This document shows, one piece after another, positions 28,548 to 36,696 of a stretch of DNA of 36,696 nt. Made by a program: the position numbers and the translations under genes. This stretch comes from a virus. The notes under the pieces were generated by a model, which saw only the letters and a program-made list of their open reading frames with translations, did not search any database and had not been told where the DNA came from. Position 1 is the first letter of the stretch. Each line of letters begins with the position of its first letter. The stretch spans positions 1-36,696 of IMG/VR virus record IMGVR_UViG_3300046535_000692. One strand, given 5' to 3'.

Positions 28548-28587
28548 TGTCCGTTTTCTAGAAGATTCACCAAAGGGGAGAAACACC

Positions 28588-28995
28588 ATGGGCTTCAAGG
28601 CGAAGCGCAAGATTTACAAGCTCAAGTTCGCGGACGAGGACCTGGCCGGGCTGGAAGTCATGGCCCGGTCGGTCTCGCTCGGCCAGATGCTCGACCTCTC
28701 CAGCTCCGAGGGCGTCGGCAAGGTGGACAGGGACGACGCCGAACAGACCAACGGCATGTTCGACCTGTTCGTCAGCGCCCTGGTGAGCTGGAACCTGGAG
28801 GAGGAGGACGAAGACGGCAACGCCGTTCCCGTCCCCCCGACTCTCTCCGGGCTGAGGACGCAGGATACCGAGTTCGCCATGTCCCTGGTCAACGCCTGGG
28901 CCGAAGCGATTTCGAGTGTATCCGCCCCTTTGGCGAAGCCGTCGAACTCTGGCGGGACTCCACCGGAGGCGTCGCTCCCGATGGAAGCATTGTAG
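28588..28995 (+). CDS. Tail assembly chaperone, short form (gpG-like)
   Basis: A 135-residue helical acidic protein. It shows a Lys-rich start, Asp-Glu-Asp-Leu-Ala-Gly-Leu-Glu-Val, then a stretch with Glu-Glu-Glu-Asp-Glu-Asp and an Ala-Trp-Ala-Glu-Ala-Ile-Ser-Ser-Val-Ser helix. The Ser-Leu-Pro-Met-Glu-Ala-Leu end is typical of the short chaperone. It coats the tape measure during tail assembly. AAGGGGAG precedes ATG 28588. A second frame is joined by -1 frameshifting near the end. Confidence 0.8.
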   Translation: MGFKAKRKIYKLKFADEDLAGLEVMARSVSLGQMLDLSSSEGVGKVDRDDAEQTNGMFDLFVSALVSWNLEEEDEDGNAVPVPPTLSGLRTQDTEFAMSLVNAWAEAISSVSAPLAKPSNSGGTPPEASLPMEAL

Positions 28996-29144
28996 ACAAA
29001 CCACGGCAACTGAGCGAAGCGGAATTCATTCTCCGCACCTGTGAACGGTTCAAGTGCCTTCCCAGCCAGCTGCTGGAAGAGGACGCCTCGTTCCTGAGGC
29101 TTCTGGCGATTGAGGATTTGGGGAGGCGCAACGACGATGGCTGA
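28588..29144 (+). CDS. Tail assembly chaperone, long form by -1 frameshift
   Basis: Shifting by -1 at the heptamer CCCTTTG (28926-28932) joins the short form to a frame that is open to TGA 29142-29144. This gives about 185 residues (joined 28588-28932 and 28932-29144). The added part, with Glu-Ala-Glu-Phe-Ile-Leu-Arg-Thr, Cys-Leu-Pro-Ser-Gln-Leu-Leu-Glu-Glu-Asp and Phe-Leu-Arg-Leu-Leu-Ala-Ile-Glu-Asp-Leu-Gly, looks like the T extension of lambda-type GT chaperones. It overlaps the tape measure start by 8 nt. An earlier slip at C-CCC-CCG (28833-28839) is the alternative. Confidence 0.7.
28926..28932 (+). promoter_or_regulatory. -1 frameshift slippery heptamer
   Basis: C-CCT-TTG in the reading frame of the short chaperone fits X-XXY-YYZ. 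After the slip the codons become CCC and TTT. The -1 frame has no stop from before 28833 to 29142, as required. No strong hairpin downstream was worked out. Confidence 0.55.
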
Positions 29145-32100
29145 CATAGTCGAGATCCTGATCGTCGCGAAGAACCTCACCAAGCCAGCTTTCGCCGAAG
29201 CACGGGGCGGCATGACCGCCCTGGAAACCTCCACCAAGAAGTTCCAGATGGTGGCCGCTGGCGCAGCTGTGGCGACTGGTGCGGTGGTGTTCGAGGCCGT
29301 CAAGATGGCCAGCTCCTTCCAGAGCAAGATGACACTGCTGACCACACAGGCCGGTGTGGCGCACAGCAACATGAAGCAGCTGACCAGCGGGGTACTCGAC
29401 CTCGCTGGTCAGGTTGGCTTCAGCCCGAACTCCCTCGCCGAAGCGCTGTTCCATGTGGAATCGGCTTTCGAGTCGCAGCACATCAGCGCCAAGAAAGCCC
29501 TGGACATCACCAAGATCGCCGCTGAAGGCGCCGCCGTCGGTCAGGCCAACCTGGTGGATGTCACCAACGCCCTCACCGCCGCTATCGCTTCCGGCATTCC
29601 TGGCACCGAGGACGCCGCCAAGGCGATGGGCGTCCTGAACGCGACCGTCGGTGTCGGTGACATGACGATGCAGAACCTGGCCGACGCTCTCGGTACGGGT
29701 CTTCTGGCGACCGTCAAGGGCTTCGGCCTCAACATCAACGACGTCAGCGCCGCGCTCGCGACTTTCGGTGACAACAACATCCGTGGCGCCAAGGCCGGTA
29801 CCGACCTCCGTATGGCCGTCCAGGCCCTCGCGCACCCTGTGGCGACCGGCGCCAAGGAGCTGGCGAACCTCGGACTCAAGACCGACACCCTGTCCAAGGA
29901 CATGCAGAAGGGTGGCCTCAAGCTCGCCCTCCAGGACCTTATCGACCACATGAACAAGGCTGGTGTCAGCGCCAAGGAACAGGGCGAAGTCATCACCACC
30001 GTGTTCGGTAAGCGCGCGGGTATCGGCCTCAACATCCTGGTTGACCAGTTCGACCGGCTGAAGAGCAAGTACGAGCCAGCGGAAAAAGGTGCGAAGAACT
30101 TCGGCAAGGCCTGGGAGGAAACCCAGAAAACCTTCTCTCAGACCATGAAGCAGCTTCAGGGCGCGTTCGATTCTCTGATGATCTCTATCGGCATGAAACT
30201 GATGCCCGTGGTGCAGTCGTTCGTCAATCTGATGCTCCAGCACAAAACTGCCACCCTGGCCGTTATCGGCACGCTGGCCACGCTGGTCGTCGGACTCGGG
30301 GCGTTTTCCATCGCCACCAAGCTCGCAGCCGTGGCCATGTACCTTTTCCGGGACTCGACCATCGCGGCTGAGGCCGGTATGGTGATGTCCCGGCTCTGGT
30401 TCATCACACTGATGGCCGCCGTGAAGGCTCAGACAACTGCTACCGCGCTCTCGACCGCCGCTACCCGGGTGTGGGTTGCGACACAGGCGGGGGTATCCGC
30501 TCTCGTCGGTGTCTATCAGACCGTTGTACGCGCAATCACCTTCGAACTGATGCTCATGAAGGCCGACTTCGTTGCGGCCGGTGGCGGATTCAAGGGCATG
30601 ATGGCCGCCCTGTCCGGATTCGGACCGATCCAGGGAGTCAAAACCGCATTCAGGGAAATGCGCGCTGCGTCCGTCGCTGCTGGCGGAGGTGTCGCCGGGC
30701 TCGCGGCTGGCTTCAAATCTCTCAACGCGGCCGTAAAGGGAACCATCATCATCGCGGCTCTCGTAGCGATTGCTGCCGGTGTGTACGAACTGGAGAAGCA
30801 CACCAAAGCAGCCCGGGTCAGCATCGATGACCTGGCAACCTCCCTGGAAAACGGCGTCGCCAGCGGAAAGATTCTTTCACCGGTTCTGGATGATCTCCAG
30901 AAAGCACAAGACGGCCTAGTGAAGGCTACCGACTCCAGCGCCAGCGCATGGGACAAGTTTGCCTACAGCTTCACACACTTCGGTGCCCACTTCAGGGACA
31001 GCGGGACCTCCGCGCAGGCTGCGGCGAATGATTATCGTGACCTTGGTGCGGCTATCGGCAAGATCGCACAAAGCGAAGGTGTCAACACCGCCACGAGCGC
31101 TCTCAAGCTGCTGAATCAGCAGGGCGTGCATATTCCAACGAAGTACCTGAAGGACTACAACAAGGCGATCAAGGAAACAGAACTCCAGTCCAAACTGACT
31201 GCGGTCAGTGAGGGCAAGTTCGGCTGGGCAGCATTGGCGACGCAGAAAGCGCTGGCCAAGCAGAAGGCCGAAGCCGACGGTCTCAGGCAGTCCCTCCAGG
31301 CCCTGGACGCCATCAATCAGGCGGCGTACGGATCCGAGACGGCATTCTACCAGGCTATCCACGACGCCACCAAGGGGATCAAAGACAACGGAAAGACGCT
31401 CAACATCCACACGGATGCTGGGCGTAAGAACCGTGACCTGATTAACGCCATGGCTGCCGCCACCGATGATCTGACTTCTAAGATGGCTGACCAGGGTGAT
31501 TCCTGGAAGTCTGTCAACAAGAAGTACGAGGAGGGCTACAATGCCCTCGTCAAAACAGCTATGGGGATGGGCGACACAAGGGCAGAAGCTAAAAAGCTGG
31601 CAAATCAGCTTCTGAATATTCCGGCTGATACCACCATCAAGATCAATGCCAAACTGGATGATCTTGAGACCAAGCTGAAGAAGGCCAAGGCGTCCCTCCG
31701 GACGCTGCCGCCTTCCCAGCAGGTGGACATGAAGGCGTACATCGGTCAGCTGGAAGCCGCTATCCGGAAGGCCAAGGGCGAGATCGCTTCCGTTCATGGT
31801 AAGACGGTGACGCTCTACTCCAAGTACGTGAGCGTCGGAAAGCAGCCGGGTACTGGAACTGTCCTGAAGGCCGGTGGCGGCCTCTTGAGTGGCCCAGGTT
31901 CGGGGACGTCGGACGACATCCCGCTCATGGCGTCCAACGGCGAATACGTCGTCAAGGCTTCTGCTGTCCAGAAGTACGGTCCTCGCTTCCTGGATGCCCT
32001 GAACAGCGGGTCACTCCCAGCGTTCGCGACCGGTGGCAGCGTCACCAAGGCGGAGCAGTCCGCACGGAACAGCGCGGCCAGTCAGTTCGACATCTCCTTC

Positions 32101-33108
32101 TTCGGAAGGATCGCCGGGTACAAGCACAATCCGTTCGAGAAGTCACTCGAAGCGGCAGCCTCTCTCGGCGACCTGGTCAGCACCCTGAACAAGTGGCGCT
32201 CGACCATCAAGGCCGCTCTGAGCGGTGTACAGGAAACCCGGCTGCTCGATCACCTGACGAATGTCGGCCGGAGTCTGATCAAGCACGAAAAGGCTCTGGA
32301 CAAGGTCAACGAAGCGCTGACCAAGGCGAAGGACAAGCTCTCCAGCCTCAAGGACGCGGCAGCGCAGCTGAAGGATTCGGTGAAGTCGGGCATCATCTCC
32401 GGCGCCAACATCACCGGCACCGCACAATCCACCGGGCTGACGTCCACCGGCCGGATCATGGACCAGCTGACCATGGACCGGGACAAGGCGAAGGCCCTCG
32501 CGGACTCCCTGAAGCAGCTGAAGAGCATGGGCCTGAACAGTCAGTCCCTCAGCGAGATCGCCCAGGCTGGTGTATCCGGTGGGGGACTGGCTACCGCTCA
32601 GGCGCTGCTGTCGGCCTCCGGCGGCCAGATCGACCAGATCAACAGCCTGGAGAAGCAGCTCAAGGCATCTGCGGACTCCTCCGGGAAGACCACAGCGTCA
32701 GCCGTGTACGCGGCCAGCATCAAGCACGCGGACAAGGTCGTCAAAGCACTGGAGAAGCACCAGGCGTCTTTGGAGAAGGCCATCGAGAAGATGACCAAGG
32801 CGCTGGAGAAGCTGATCACGAAGGCGCTCGGGATCAAGCATCACGCATCCGGCGGTGCCGCTGGCGGTGCTTCCTGGATCAACGAGATGGGCGCCGAACT
32901 GGTGCACCTCCCGGACGGCTCGACGGTGTACCCGGCGGGGCAGTCCCGGCAGATGGCCATGGCCGGTGGTGGCTCGGACGCCCCGATCGTCATCAACCTG
33001 GAAGTCGGAGGCAGGCACTTCGAGCAGCTCTGGGTGGACACCGGCCGTCGCGTAGTCCGCACCCGTGGCGGCAACGTTCAGGCCGCTCTCGGCCGTCCAG
33101 GTTCGTAA
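29137..33108 (+). CDS. Tape measure protein
   Basis: A 1323-residue protein, the longest gene seen. Its length sets the tail length: at about 1.5 angstrom per residue this predicts a tail near 200 nm. Residues 60-300 match the PhageMin_Tail region (Leu-Thr-Thr-Gln-Ala-Gly-Val, Gly-Val-Gly-Asp-Met-Thr-Met, Phe-Gly-Asp-Asn-Asn-Ile-Arg-Gly-Ala). Hydrophobic segments lie at about 371-404 and 535-553, and the rest is long Ala/Lys-rich helices, with coiled coils near 1045-1110 and 1190-1240. GGGGAGG precedes ATG 29137. The stop abuts the stop of the leftward HNH gene. Confidence 0.93.
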   Translation: MADIVEILIVAKNLTKPAFAEARGGMTALETSTKKFQMVAAGAAVATGAVVFEAVKMASSFQSKMTLLTTQAGVAHSNMKQLTSGVLDLAGQVGFSPNSLAEALFHVESAFESQHISAKKALDITKIAAEGAAVGQANLVDVTNALTAAIASGIPGTEDAAKAMGVLNATVGVGDMTMQNLADALGTGLLATVKGFGLNINDVSAALATFGDNNIRGAKAGTDLRMAVQALAHPVATGAKELANLGLKTDTLSKDMQKGGLKLALQDLIDHMNKAGVSAKEQGEVITTVFGKRAGIGLNILVDQFDRLKSKYEPAEKGAKNFGKAWEETQKTFSQTMKQLQGAFDSLMISIGMKLMPVVQSFVNLMLQHKTATLAVIGTLATLVVGLGAFSIATKLAAVAMYLFRDSTIAAEAGMVMSRLWFITLMAAVKAQTTATALSTAATRVWVATQAGVSALVGVYQTVVRAITFELMLMKADFVAAGGGFKGMMAALSGFGPIQGVKTAFREMRAASVAAGGGVAGLAAGFKSLNAAVKGTIIIAALVAIAAGVYELEKHTKAARVSIDDLATSLENGVASGKILSPVLDDLQKAQDGLVKATDSSASAWDKFAYSFTHFGAHFRDSGTSAQAAANDYRDLGAAIGKIAQSEGVNTATSALKLLNQQGVHIPTKYLKDYNKAIKETELQSKLTAVSEGKFGWAALATQKALAKQKAEADGLRQSLQALDAINQAAYGSETAFYQAIHDATKGIKDNGKTLNIHTDAGRKNRDLINAMAAATDDLTSKMADQGDSWKSVNKKYEEGYNALVKTAMGMGDTRAEAKKLANQLLNIPADTTIKINAKLDDLETKLKKAKASLRTLPPSQQVDMKAYIGQLEAAIRKAKGEIASVHGKTVTLYSKYVSVGKQPGTGTVLKAGGGLLSGPGSGTSDDIPLMASNGEYVVKASAVQKYGPRFLDALNSGSLPAFATGGSVTKAEQSARNSAASQFDISFFGRIAGYKHNPFEKSLEAAASLGDLVSTLNKWRSTIKAALSGVQETRLLDHLTNVGRSLIKHEKALDKVNEALTKAKDKLSSLKDAAAQLKDSVKSGIISGANITGTAQSTGLTSTGRIMDQLTMDRDKAKALADSLKQLKSMGLNSQSLSEIAQAGVSGGGLATAQALLSASGGQIDQINSLEKQLKASADSSGKTTASAVYAASIKHADKVVKALEKHQASLEKAIEKMTKALEKLITKALGIKHHASGGAAGGASWINEMGAELVHLPDGSTVYPAGQSRQMAMAGGGSDAPIVINLEVGGRHFEQLWVDTGRRVVRTRGGNVQAALGRPGS

Positions 33109-33891
33109 TCATTCGGTGGCGCGGAGCGTGCGTGTACCCCACGCCCCTCCGCGCCGCTGATTGTGGCGCTGAGTCACAGGATCCGCCCAGCGGAGATTTC
33201 CTGGCTCGTAGTGGCCATCGTTGTCAATGCGGTCCAGCGAGTGACCTGGAGGGCATGGTCCGAGCGTGTTTTCCAGGTATGTTACGAATACTGTGACGTC
33301 GTACCACTCATCGCAAAGACGGATGCCACGAGCGCCATAGTTATTGTAGTGATGATTCTCAGGGTCATCACACCGGGCGCGGATATTGTTCCACCGAGAA
33401 TAGTGAGAGTGATTGGTGAGGCCATGAGTGGCCTGACTCTTCCCAATGCGCGAGGCGTGCTCTCGCTGGAGGCATCCGCAGGAGCGTGTGACTCCCTGTA
33501 CGAGGTTGTGGACCCATGTGTCCACGAGGTTCCCGCACCGGCAAACGCAATGGGCTTTGCGGACTTTTGTGCCTTGCGACCCAATCTCGGAAGTCTCTCT
33601 CATGAACGTGAGGCGTCCGAAATGCTGGCCCGGACGGATTAGGACCTGGCGTGGGGCACCTCGCGTCTCACGGAACTTCTTGGACATGGTGCCTTTTTGC
33701 TTGAGGCAACCGCAGGATCGAGTGCGCTTCATCAGAGCTTGCAAGAGAATTCTTTTCTCAACTCCGCAGTCACATGTACATATAGCTGCCCAGGCGGCTC
33801 GTCCGTCGGCCAGCCTGATCTGTTCCTCCCGGACTACTACGAGTCGCCCAAAACGATCGCCAGCACTTACTGAATAGCTTCTCGGCTTCAT
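33109..33891 (-). CDS. HNH homing endonuclease with two zinc-ribbon domains
   Basis: A 260-residue endonuclease. Two AP2-like ribbons come first: residues 11-63 (Gly-Arg-Leu-Val-Val, Cys-x-Cys-Asp-Cys-Gly, Ser-Cys-Gly-Cys) and 87-131 (Gly-Arg-Leu-Thr-Phe, Cys-Val-Cys-Arg-Cys-Gly, Ser-Cys-Gly-Cys). The C-terminal HNH core has Tyr-Gly-Ala-Arg-Gly-Ile-Arg-Leu-Cys, His207-Ser-Leu-Asp-Arg-Ile-Asp-Asn-Asp and Tyr-Glu-Pro-Gly-Asn-Leu-Arg-Trp. It is only distantly like the HNH gene at 27426, so it was acquired separately. Convergent with the tape measure gene, with zero bases between the stops. Confidence 0.9.
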   Translation of the reverse strand: MKPRSYSVSAGDRFGRLVVVREEQIRLADGRAAWAAICTCDCGVEKRILLQALMKRTRSCGCLKQKGTMSKKFRETRGAPRQVLIRPGQHFGRLTFMRETSEIGSQGTKVRKAHCVCRCGNLVDTWVHNLVQGVTRSCGCLQREHASRIGKSQATHGLTNHSHYSRWNNIRARCDDPENHHYNNYGARGIRLCDEWYDVTVFVTYLENTLGPCPPGHSLDRIDNDGHYEPGNLRWADPVTQRHNQRRGGAWGTRTLRATE

Positions 33892-33897
33892 GCAGCC

Positions 33898-33903
33898 ATC
33901 GTA
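33898..33903 (-). promoter_or_regulatory. Leaderless promoter of second HNH gene
   Basis: Minus strand: TGA-TACGAT (-10 at 33903-33898), then 6 nt (GGCTGC) and ATG at 33891. The TGA-TAC(C/G)ATG arrangement matches the first HNH gene. No convincing -35 is present; the TG extended -10 may compensate. Confidence 0.6.
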
Positions 33904-33927
33904 TCACATGTATCAAGGATGGTAACC

Positions 33928-34434
33928 GTGCATCGCTACACGAGTTGGAACGGACCTGCACCAACAACTGCGGCGCAGGCCGCAGTTACCACAAATACCG
34001 CTATCGAGACCATGCTTCAGGTGGCTACTCCGTCTACCCGGCAGATCCAGCTGATCTCCTGGAGCTTCACCCTGGATGACCCGCCCGGTGCGGACGCCGT
34101 GATCGAGCTGCTTCAGACGGACGTGGCCGCCACGGTCACCGCACATGTTGCTGCGGGTATCCAGCCTCTAGATCCGAACGCTCCGGCTTCCCTTTGTGTC
34201 GGTGGCGTGAACCTCACCGGCTACACAGCCACCGCCGAAGGGACGACTACAGCATCTCGGGTATTCGATACAGTATCCCTGAGTTCGACATCCGGAGAAT
34301 CCGGGCTGGCATACACATATCAGTGGATGCCAGATGAGCGCCCGATCATCGCCATCAGCAAGTTCCTGCGTGTTCGTGTCACTACACCCACAACAGGCGT
34401 CGGAATGCGGTGTCGAATTACTTGGGATGAGTAG
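33928..34434 (+). CDS. Virion protein of the distal tail region
   Basis: A 168-residue, Thr/Ala-rich, beta-strand protein without cysteine clusters or membrane spans. The ribosome site AAGGATGG (33915-33922) best fits GTG 33928; ATG 33919 overlaps that site and is less likely. Its place between tape measure and minor tail genes suggests a tail accessory or tip protein. No family recognised. Confidence 0.6.
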   Translation: MHRYTSWNGPAPTTAAQAAVTTNTAIETMLQVATPSTRQIQLISWSFTLDDPPGADAVIELLQTDVAATVTAHVAAGIQPLDPNAPASLCVGGVNLTGYTATAEGTTTASRVFDTVSLSSTSGESGLAYTYQWMPDERPIIAISKFLRVRVTTPTTGVGMRCRITWDE

Positions 34435-34443
34435 GAGAAGAAC

Positions 34444-34623
34444 ATGGCATCACCAGAAGAAGCAATTTCCACCGCTTTGGGTAACTTGATGGACCCCAGT
34501 AAGATCCTGGCTTGGACGAACGATCTCTCCACGGGGCAACTGAAGATCATCTACGATGGTCCGGAACCGGTAACGTCCGAGAACACAACTGTCATCGTTC
34601 TGAACGCACACGCGGACGAGTAA
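34444..34623 (+). CDS. Small protein between tail genes
   Basis: A 59-residue protein with a good ribosome site (TAGGAGAAG) before ATG 34444 and TAA at 34621. The first half is helical and the second half beta-rich (Leu-Lys-Ile-Ile-Tyr, Thr-Val-Ile-Val-Leu). Spacing of 9 bp upstream and 28 bp downstream fits the operon. Unknown function. Confidence 0.6.
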   Translation: MASPEEAISTALGNLMDPSKILAWTNDLSTGQLKIIYDGPEPVTSENTTVIVLNAHADE

Positions 34624-34651
34624 ATGACACAACACTGAAGGAGGGGGAGCC

Positions 34652-36696
34652 GTGAGTGTCGCCGCATTGGCCATGGGCTGGCAGCGCCGGATGGGCGGCA
34701 TCGCCGGTCCCCTCTCCGCGTCGGGAGAAGCCAACAACGGGAGTCCCGTCACGGCGGAACTCCTCGTCAATGGCGTCTGGACGGACATCACGTCGTATGT
34801 GATGGTACGAGACGACTCCGGAAACATCTCCATCACCAAGGGCCAGCCGAACGAGAGCACCCTGCCGGACAAGTCCACCTGCAACTTCCTGCTGAACAAT
34901 CGTGATGGCCGGTTCTCTCCGCGCAATCCTTCTGGGATCTATTACGGACAGATCGGCCGCAACACCCAGTTTCGTATCAGCGTGCCGGAGAACGACGGCA
35001 AGAACTACCGCTTCTGGGGCGAGATATCCGAGTGGCCGCAGAAGTGGGACATCACTGGCACGGACATCTGGGTGGAGGTTCAGGCCTCCGGACCTTTCCG
35101 CCGCCTGAGCCAGGGCCGCGCACCCACACACTCCGTACTGTACAACGCGTTCACCGACGGCTCTGTTGGTACTTTCCAGGAGTACTGGCCATGTGAAGAC
35201 GTCGTGGGCTCCATCACCATGGCCTCGGGCATCTCAGGGCACCGGGCGATGTCCATCGCGGGAGCCCCCACCCTGGCGTCTTTCACGGACTTCGGGACGT
35301 CCGACCCGCTGCCGCTCATGACCGACAGCTCGTTCACCGGGTATCCTCAGGACTACACCAATCCCACAGTGACACAGGTCCGCTTTCTGCTCTTCATTCC
35401 CATAGACGGCGCTCCAGACCACAAAATCGTGTGCCGTATCGCGCAGGACGACTCAGCAGCGACTACAGCTTTCTGGGAACTCTCCTACGTTGCCGCCACA
35501 GGAACACTCAACCTGAACGCCCTTGCCGGTGACGGATCCGTTCTTGGCGGAACCCTGAGTCACACGACAGATATTCGTGGCAAACTGCTGCGCGTATCGG
35601 TCGAGATCAACGAGAATGGTGCGAATCTCGACCGGACTATCCGAGTCCTGCACCTCGGTGACACTACCGAAACTACCGCAACCGACTCCCAGGCCAGCAC
35701 AGCACTGACCGATGTCATATCTATCACCATGTGCCCCGACTCCATTGCGGCAGTTGGCGCACACGCCGGACGCGGACTCACCAATGGCGTCGTCGGCCAT
35801 GTGACTCTCCAGACCTCCCTCACATCGATGACGGACCTGGGGATTCGGCTTGACCCCACAGGAGAAGCCGCCGGGCGCCGGGCGCAGCGTATCTGCTCCG
35901 AGCACGGGATCGGGTTCGACAGCATCGGCGACCTGGATGCTACAGAGCCCATGGGTGCCGAGGCCAAGCTGAAGCCACTGGATCTCGTCAACGAATGCGC
36001 GGCAGCTGACCTCGGAATCGTCTACGAGAACCTGGCACAGTTCGGCCTCGGTTACCGCACCCGGCAGTCCATGTACAGCCAGGATCCGGCGCTTACGCTG
36101 ACGTATTCGGCTGCCAATCTCTCAGAGATCCCCGTCCCAACCGATGACGACCTGCTGAGCCGGAACAGCATCGCGGTCACCAACAGCAACACCAGCATCG
36201 TCGCGACAGCCGAGCAGACCACCGGAACTCTGTCCACAGCTGACCCGCCGGTCGGCATCGGAGTGTACGGGGACGACTCATCCGTCAACGTCGCATCGGA
36301 CAGCCAGCTGGCGAACCAGGCCAATTGGCGGCTGCATCAGGGGACTGTTGACGAAGCCCGGTACCCGCAGATATCTGTCAATCTGGCGCACCCCACATTC
36401 GCAACGAATCCCGCGCTGAAGAACGCCGCGCTCTCCTTGCGCGTCGGCGACAGGATCAGTCTTCTCGGGCCGCTTCCCTCACAGGCACCGGATGACGTCT
36501 CCGTGCTGGTTGTGGGATTCAGCGAGACGATCACCCACTTCGAGCACCGGCTGACATTCAACTGCGAACCGGCATCGGCATGGCAGATCGGCATCATCGA
36601 AGGATCCTCAGCCGTTCGCGCCGCCACTGCGGATTCCTCCCTGGCGGCGGATGCTACTTCGGTAGACACAACATTCAGCGTGGCTACCAACTCCGG
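34652..36696 (+). CDS. Minor tail protein, runs off the window
   Basis: GTG 34652 follows AGGAGGGGG. The frame stays open for at least 681 codons to the window edge, so the gene is partial here. Residues 30-160 are a beta-rich tail-tip domain (Ser-Ile-Thr-Lys-Gly-Gln-Pro-Asn-Glu, Asn-Asn-Arg-Asp-Gly-Arg-Phe-Ser-Pro-Arg-Asn-Pro) that I recall from actinophage minor tail proteins. Residues 175-390 resemble an inserted LamG-type domain. Residues 390-650 are a tail-hub-like alpha/beta part. It probably builds the distal tail or baseplate. Confidence 0.78.
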   Translation, partial: MSVAALAMGWQRRMGGIAGPLSASGEANNGSPVTAELLVNGVWTDITSYVMVRDDSGNISITKGQPNESTLPDKSTCNFLLNNRDGRFSPRNPSGIYYGQIGRNTQFRISVPENDGKNYRFWGEISEWPQKWDITGTDIWVEVQASGPFRRLSQGRAPTHSVLYNAFTDGSVGTFQEYWPCEDVVGSITMASGISGHRAMSIAGAPTLASFTDFGTSDPLPLMTDSSFTGYPQDYTNPTVTQVRFLLFIPIDGAPDHKIVCRIAQDDSAATTAFWELSYVAATGTLNLNALAGDGSVLGGTLSHTTDIRGKLLRVSVEINENGANLDRTIRVLHLGDTTETTATDSQASTALTDVISITMCPDSIAAVGAHAGRGLTNGVVGHVTLQTSLTSMTDLGIRLDPTGEAAGRRAQRICSEHGIGFDSIGDLDATEPMGAEAKLKPLDLVNECAAADLGIVYENLAQFGLGYRTRQSMYSQDPALTLTYSAANLSEIPVPTDDDLLSRNSIAVTNSNTSIVATAEQTTGTLSTADPPVGIGVYGDDSSVNVASDSQLANQANWRLHQGTVDEARYPQISVNLAHPTFATNPALKNAALSLRVGDRISLLGPLPSQAPDDVSVLVVGFSETITHFEHRLTFNCEPASAWQIGIIEGSSAVRAATADSSLAADATSVDTTFSVATNS

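Noticed and set aside
29050-30801. Long minus-strand open frame opposite the tape measure gene
   Set aside because: Composition is that of an antisense shadow, and the plus strand matches a tape measure protein.

Overview
The window looks like a large part of a tailed bacteriophage (siphovirus) of Streptomyces or a close actinobacterial relative. The evidence is GC-rich DNA, tightly packed genes with ATGA/GTGA overlaps, a complete HK97-type packaging, head and tail gene order, and a control region carrying actinobacterial-type signals: an iron-box-like operator and an rrn-leader-like antitermination sequence. No integrase, replication or lysis gene is seen here, so lifestyle and cluster are not assigned. 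All family names come from reading the proteins; no database was searched.

Layout. 1-310 is gene-free: GTGCCA iteron-like repeats, an iron-box half site and a leftward terminator. 311-5325 holds ten small leftward (minus) genes, nearly all of unknown function; eight of the eleven leftward starts in the window read ATC-ATG. 5326-5983 is gene-free and packed with GCCC-TNNN-GGGC hairpin repeats around an rrn-like boxA. 5984-6331 is one more leftward gene. 6341-6786 is the divergent switch region with the iron box and a leaderless rightward promoter.

From 6787 nearly everything is rightward. First come a coiled-coil membrane protein and a GIY-YIG (T5orf172-like) protein behind a structured leader. 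A strong promoter at 7829, with a CRP-like palindrome upstream and a hairpin at the start of the transcript, then begins the late operon. Its genes are terminase small subunit, three Cys-rich small proteins, an internal terminator, an Acb2/Tad1-like cyclic-nucleotide sponge (candidate anti-CBASS), terminase large subunit, portal, ClpP-type prohead protease, and major capsid protein. Next are two tandem paralogous virion proteins, a Zn-ribbon/SAP protein, a beta-helix tailspike, head-tail connectors with an embedded DUF1003 membrane protein, and a tail tube protein with a LamG insertion. The end of the window holds fibre-type proteins, a second tube-like protein, tail chaperones joined by -1 frameshifting, the tape measure protein and a minor tail protein that runs off the edge.

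Two HNH homing endonuclease genes (27426-28073 and 33109-33891) sit on the minus strand inside the structural operon. Both are expressed from compact promoters placed exactly 6 nt before the start codon (leaderless). A similar promoter precedes a possible HNH relic after the capsid gene. The most interesting parts are the 5.3-6.8 kb control region (host-like antitermination plus iron-dependent repression) and the Acb2-like gene.
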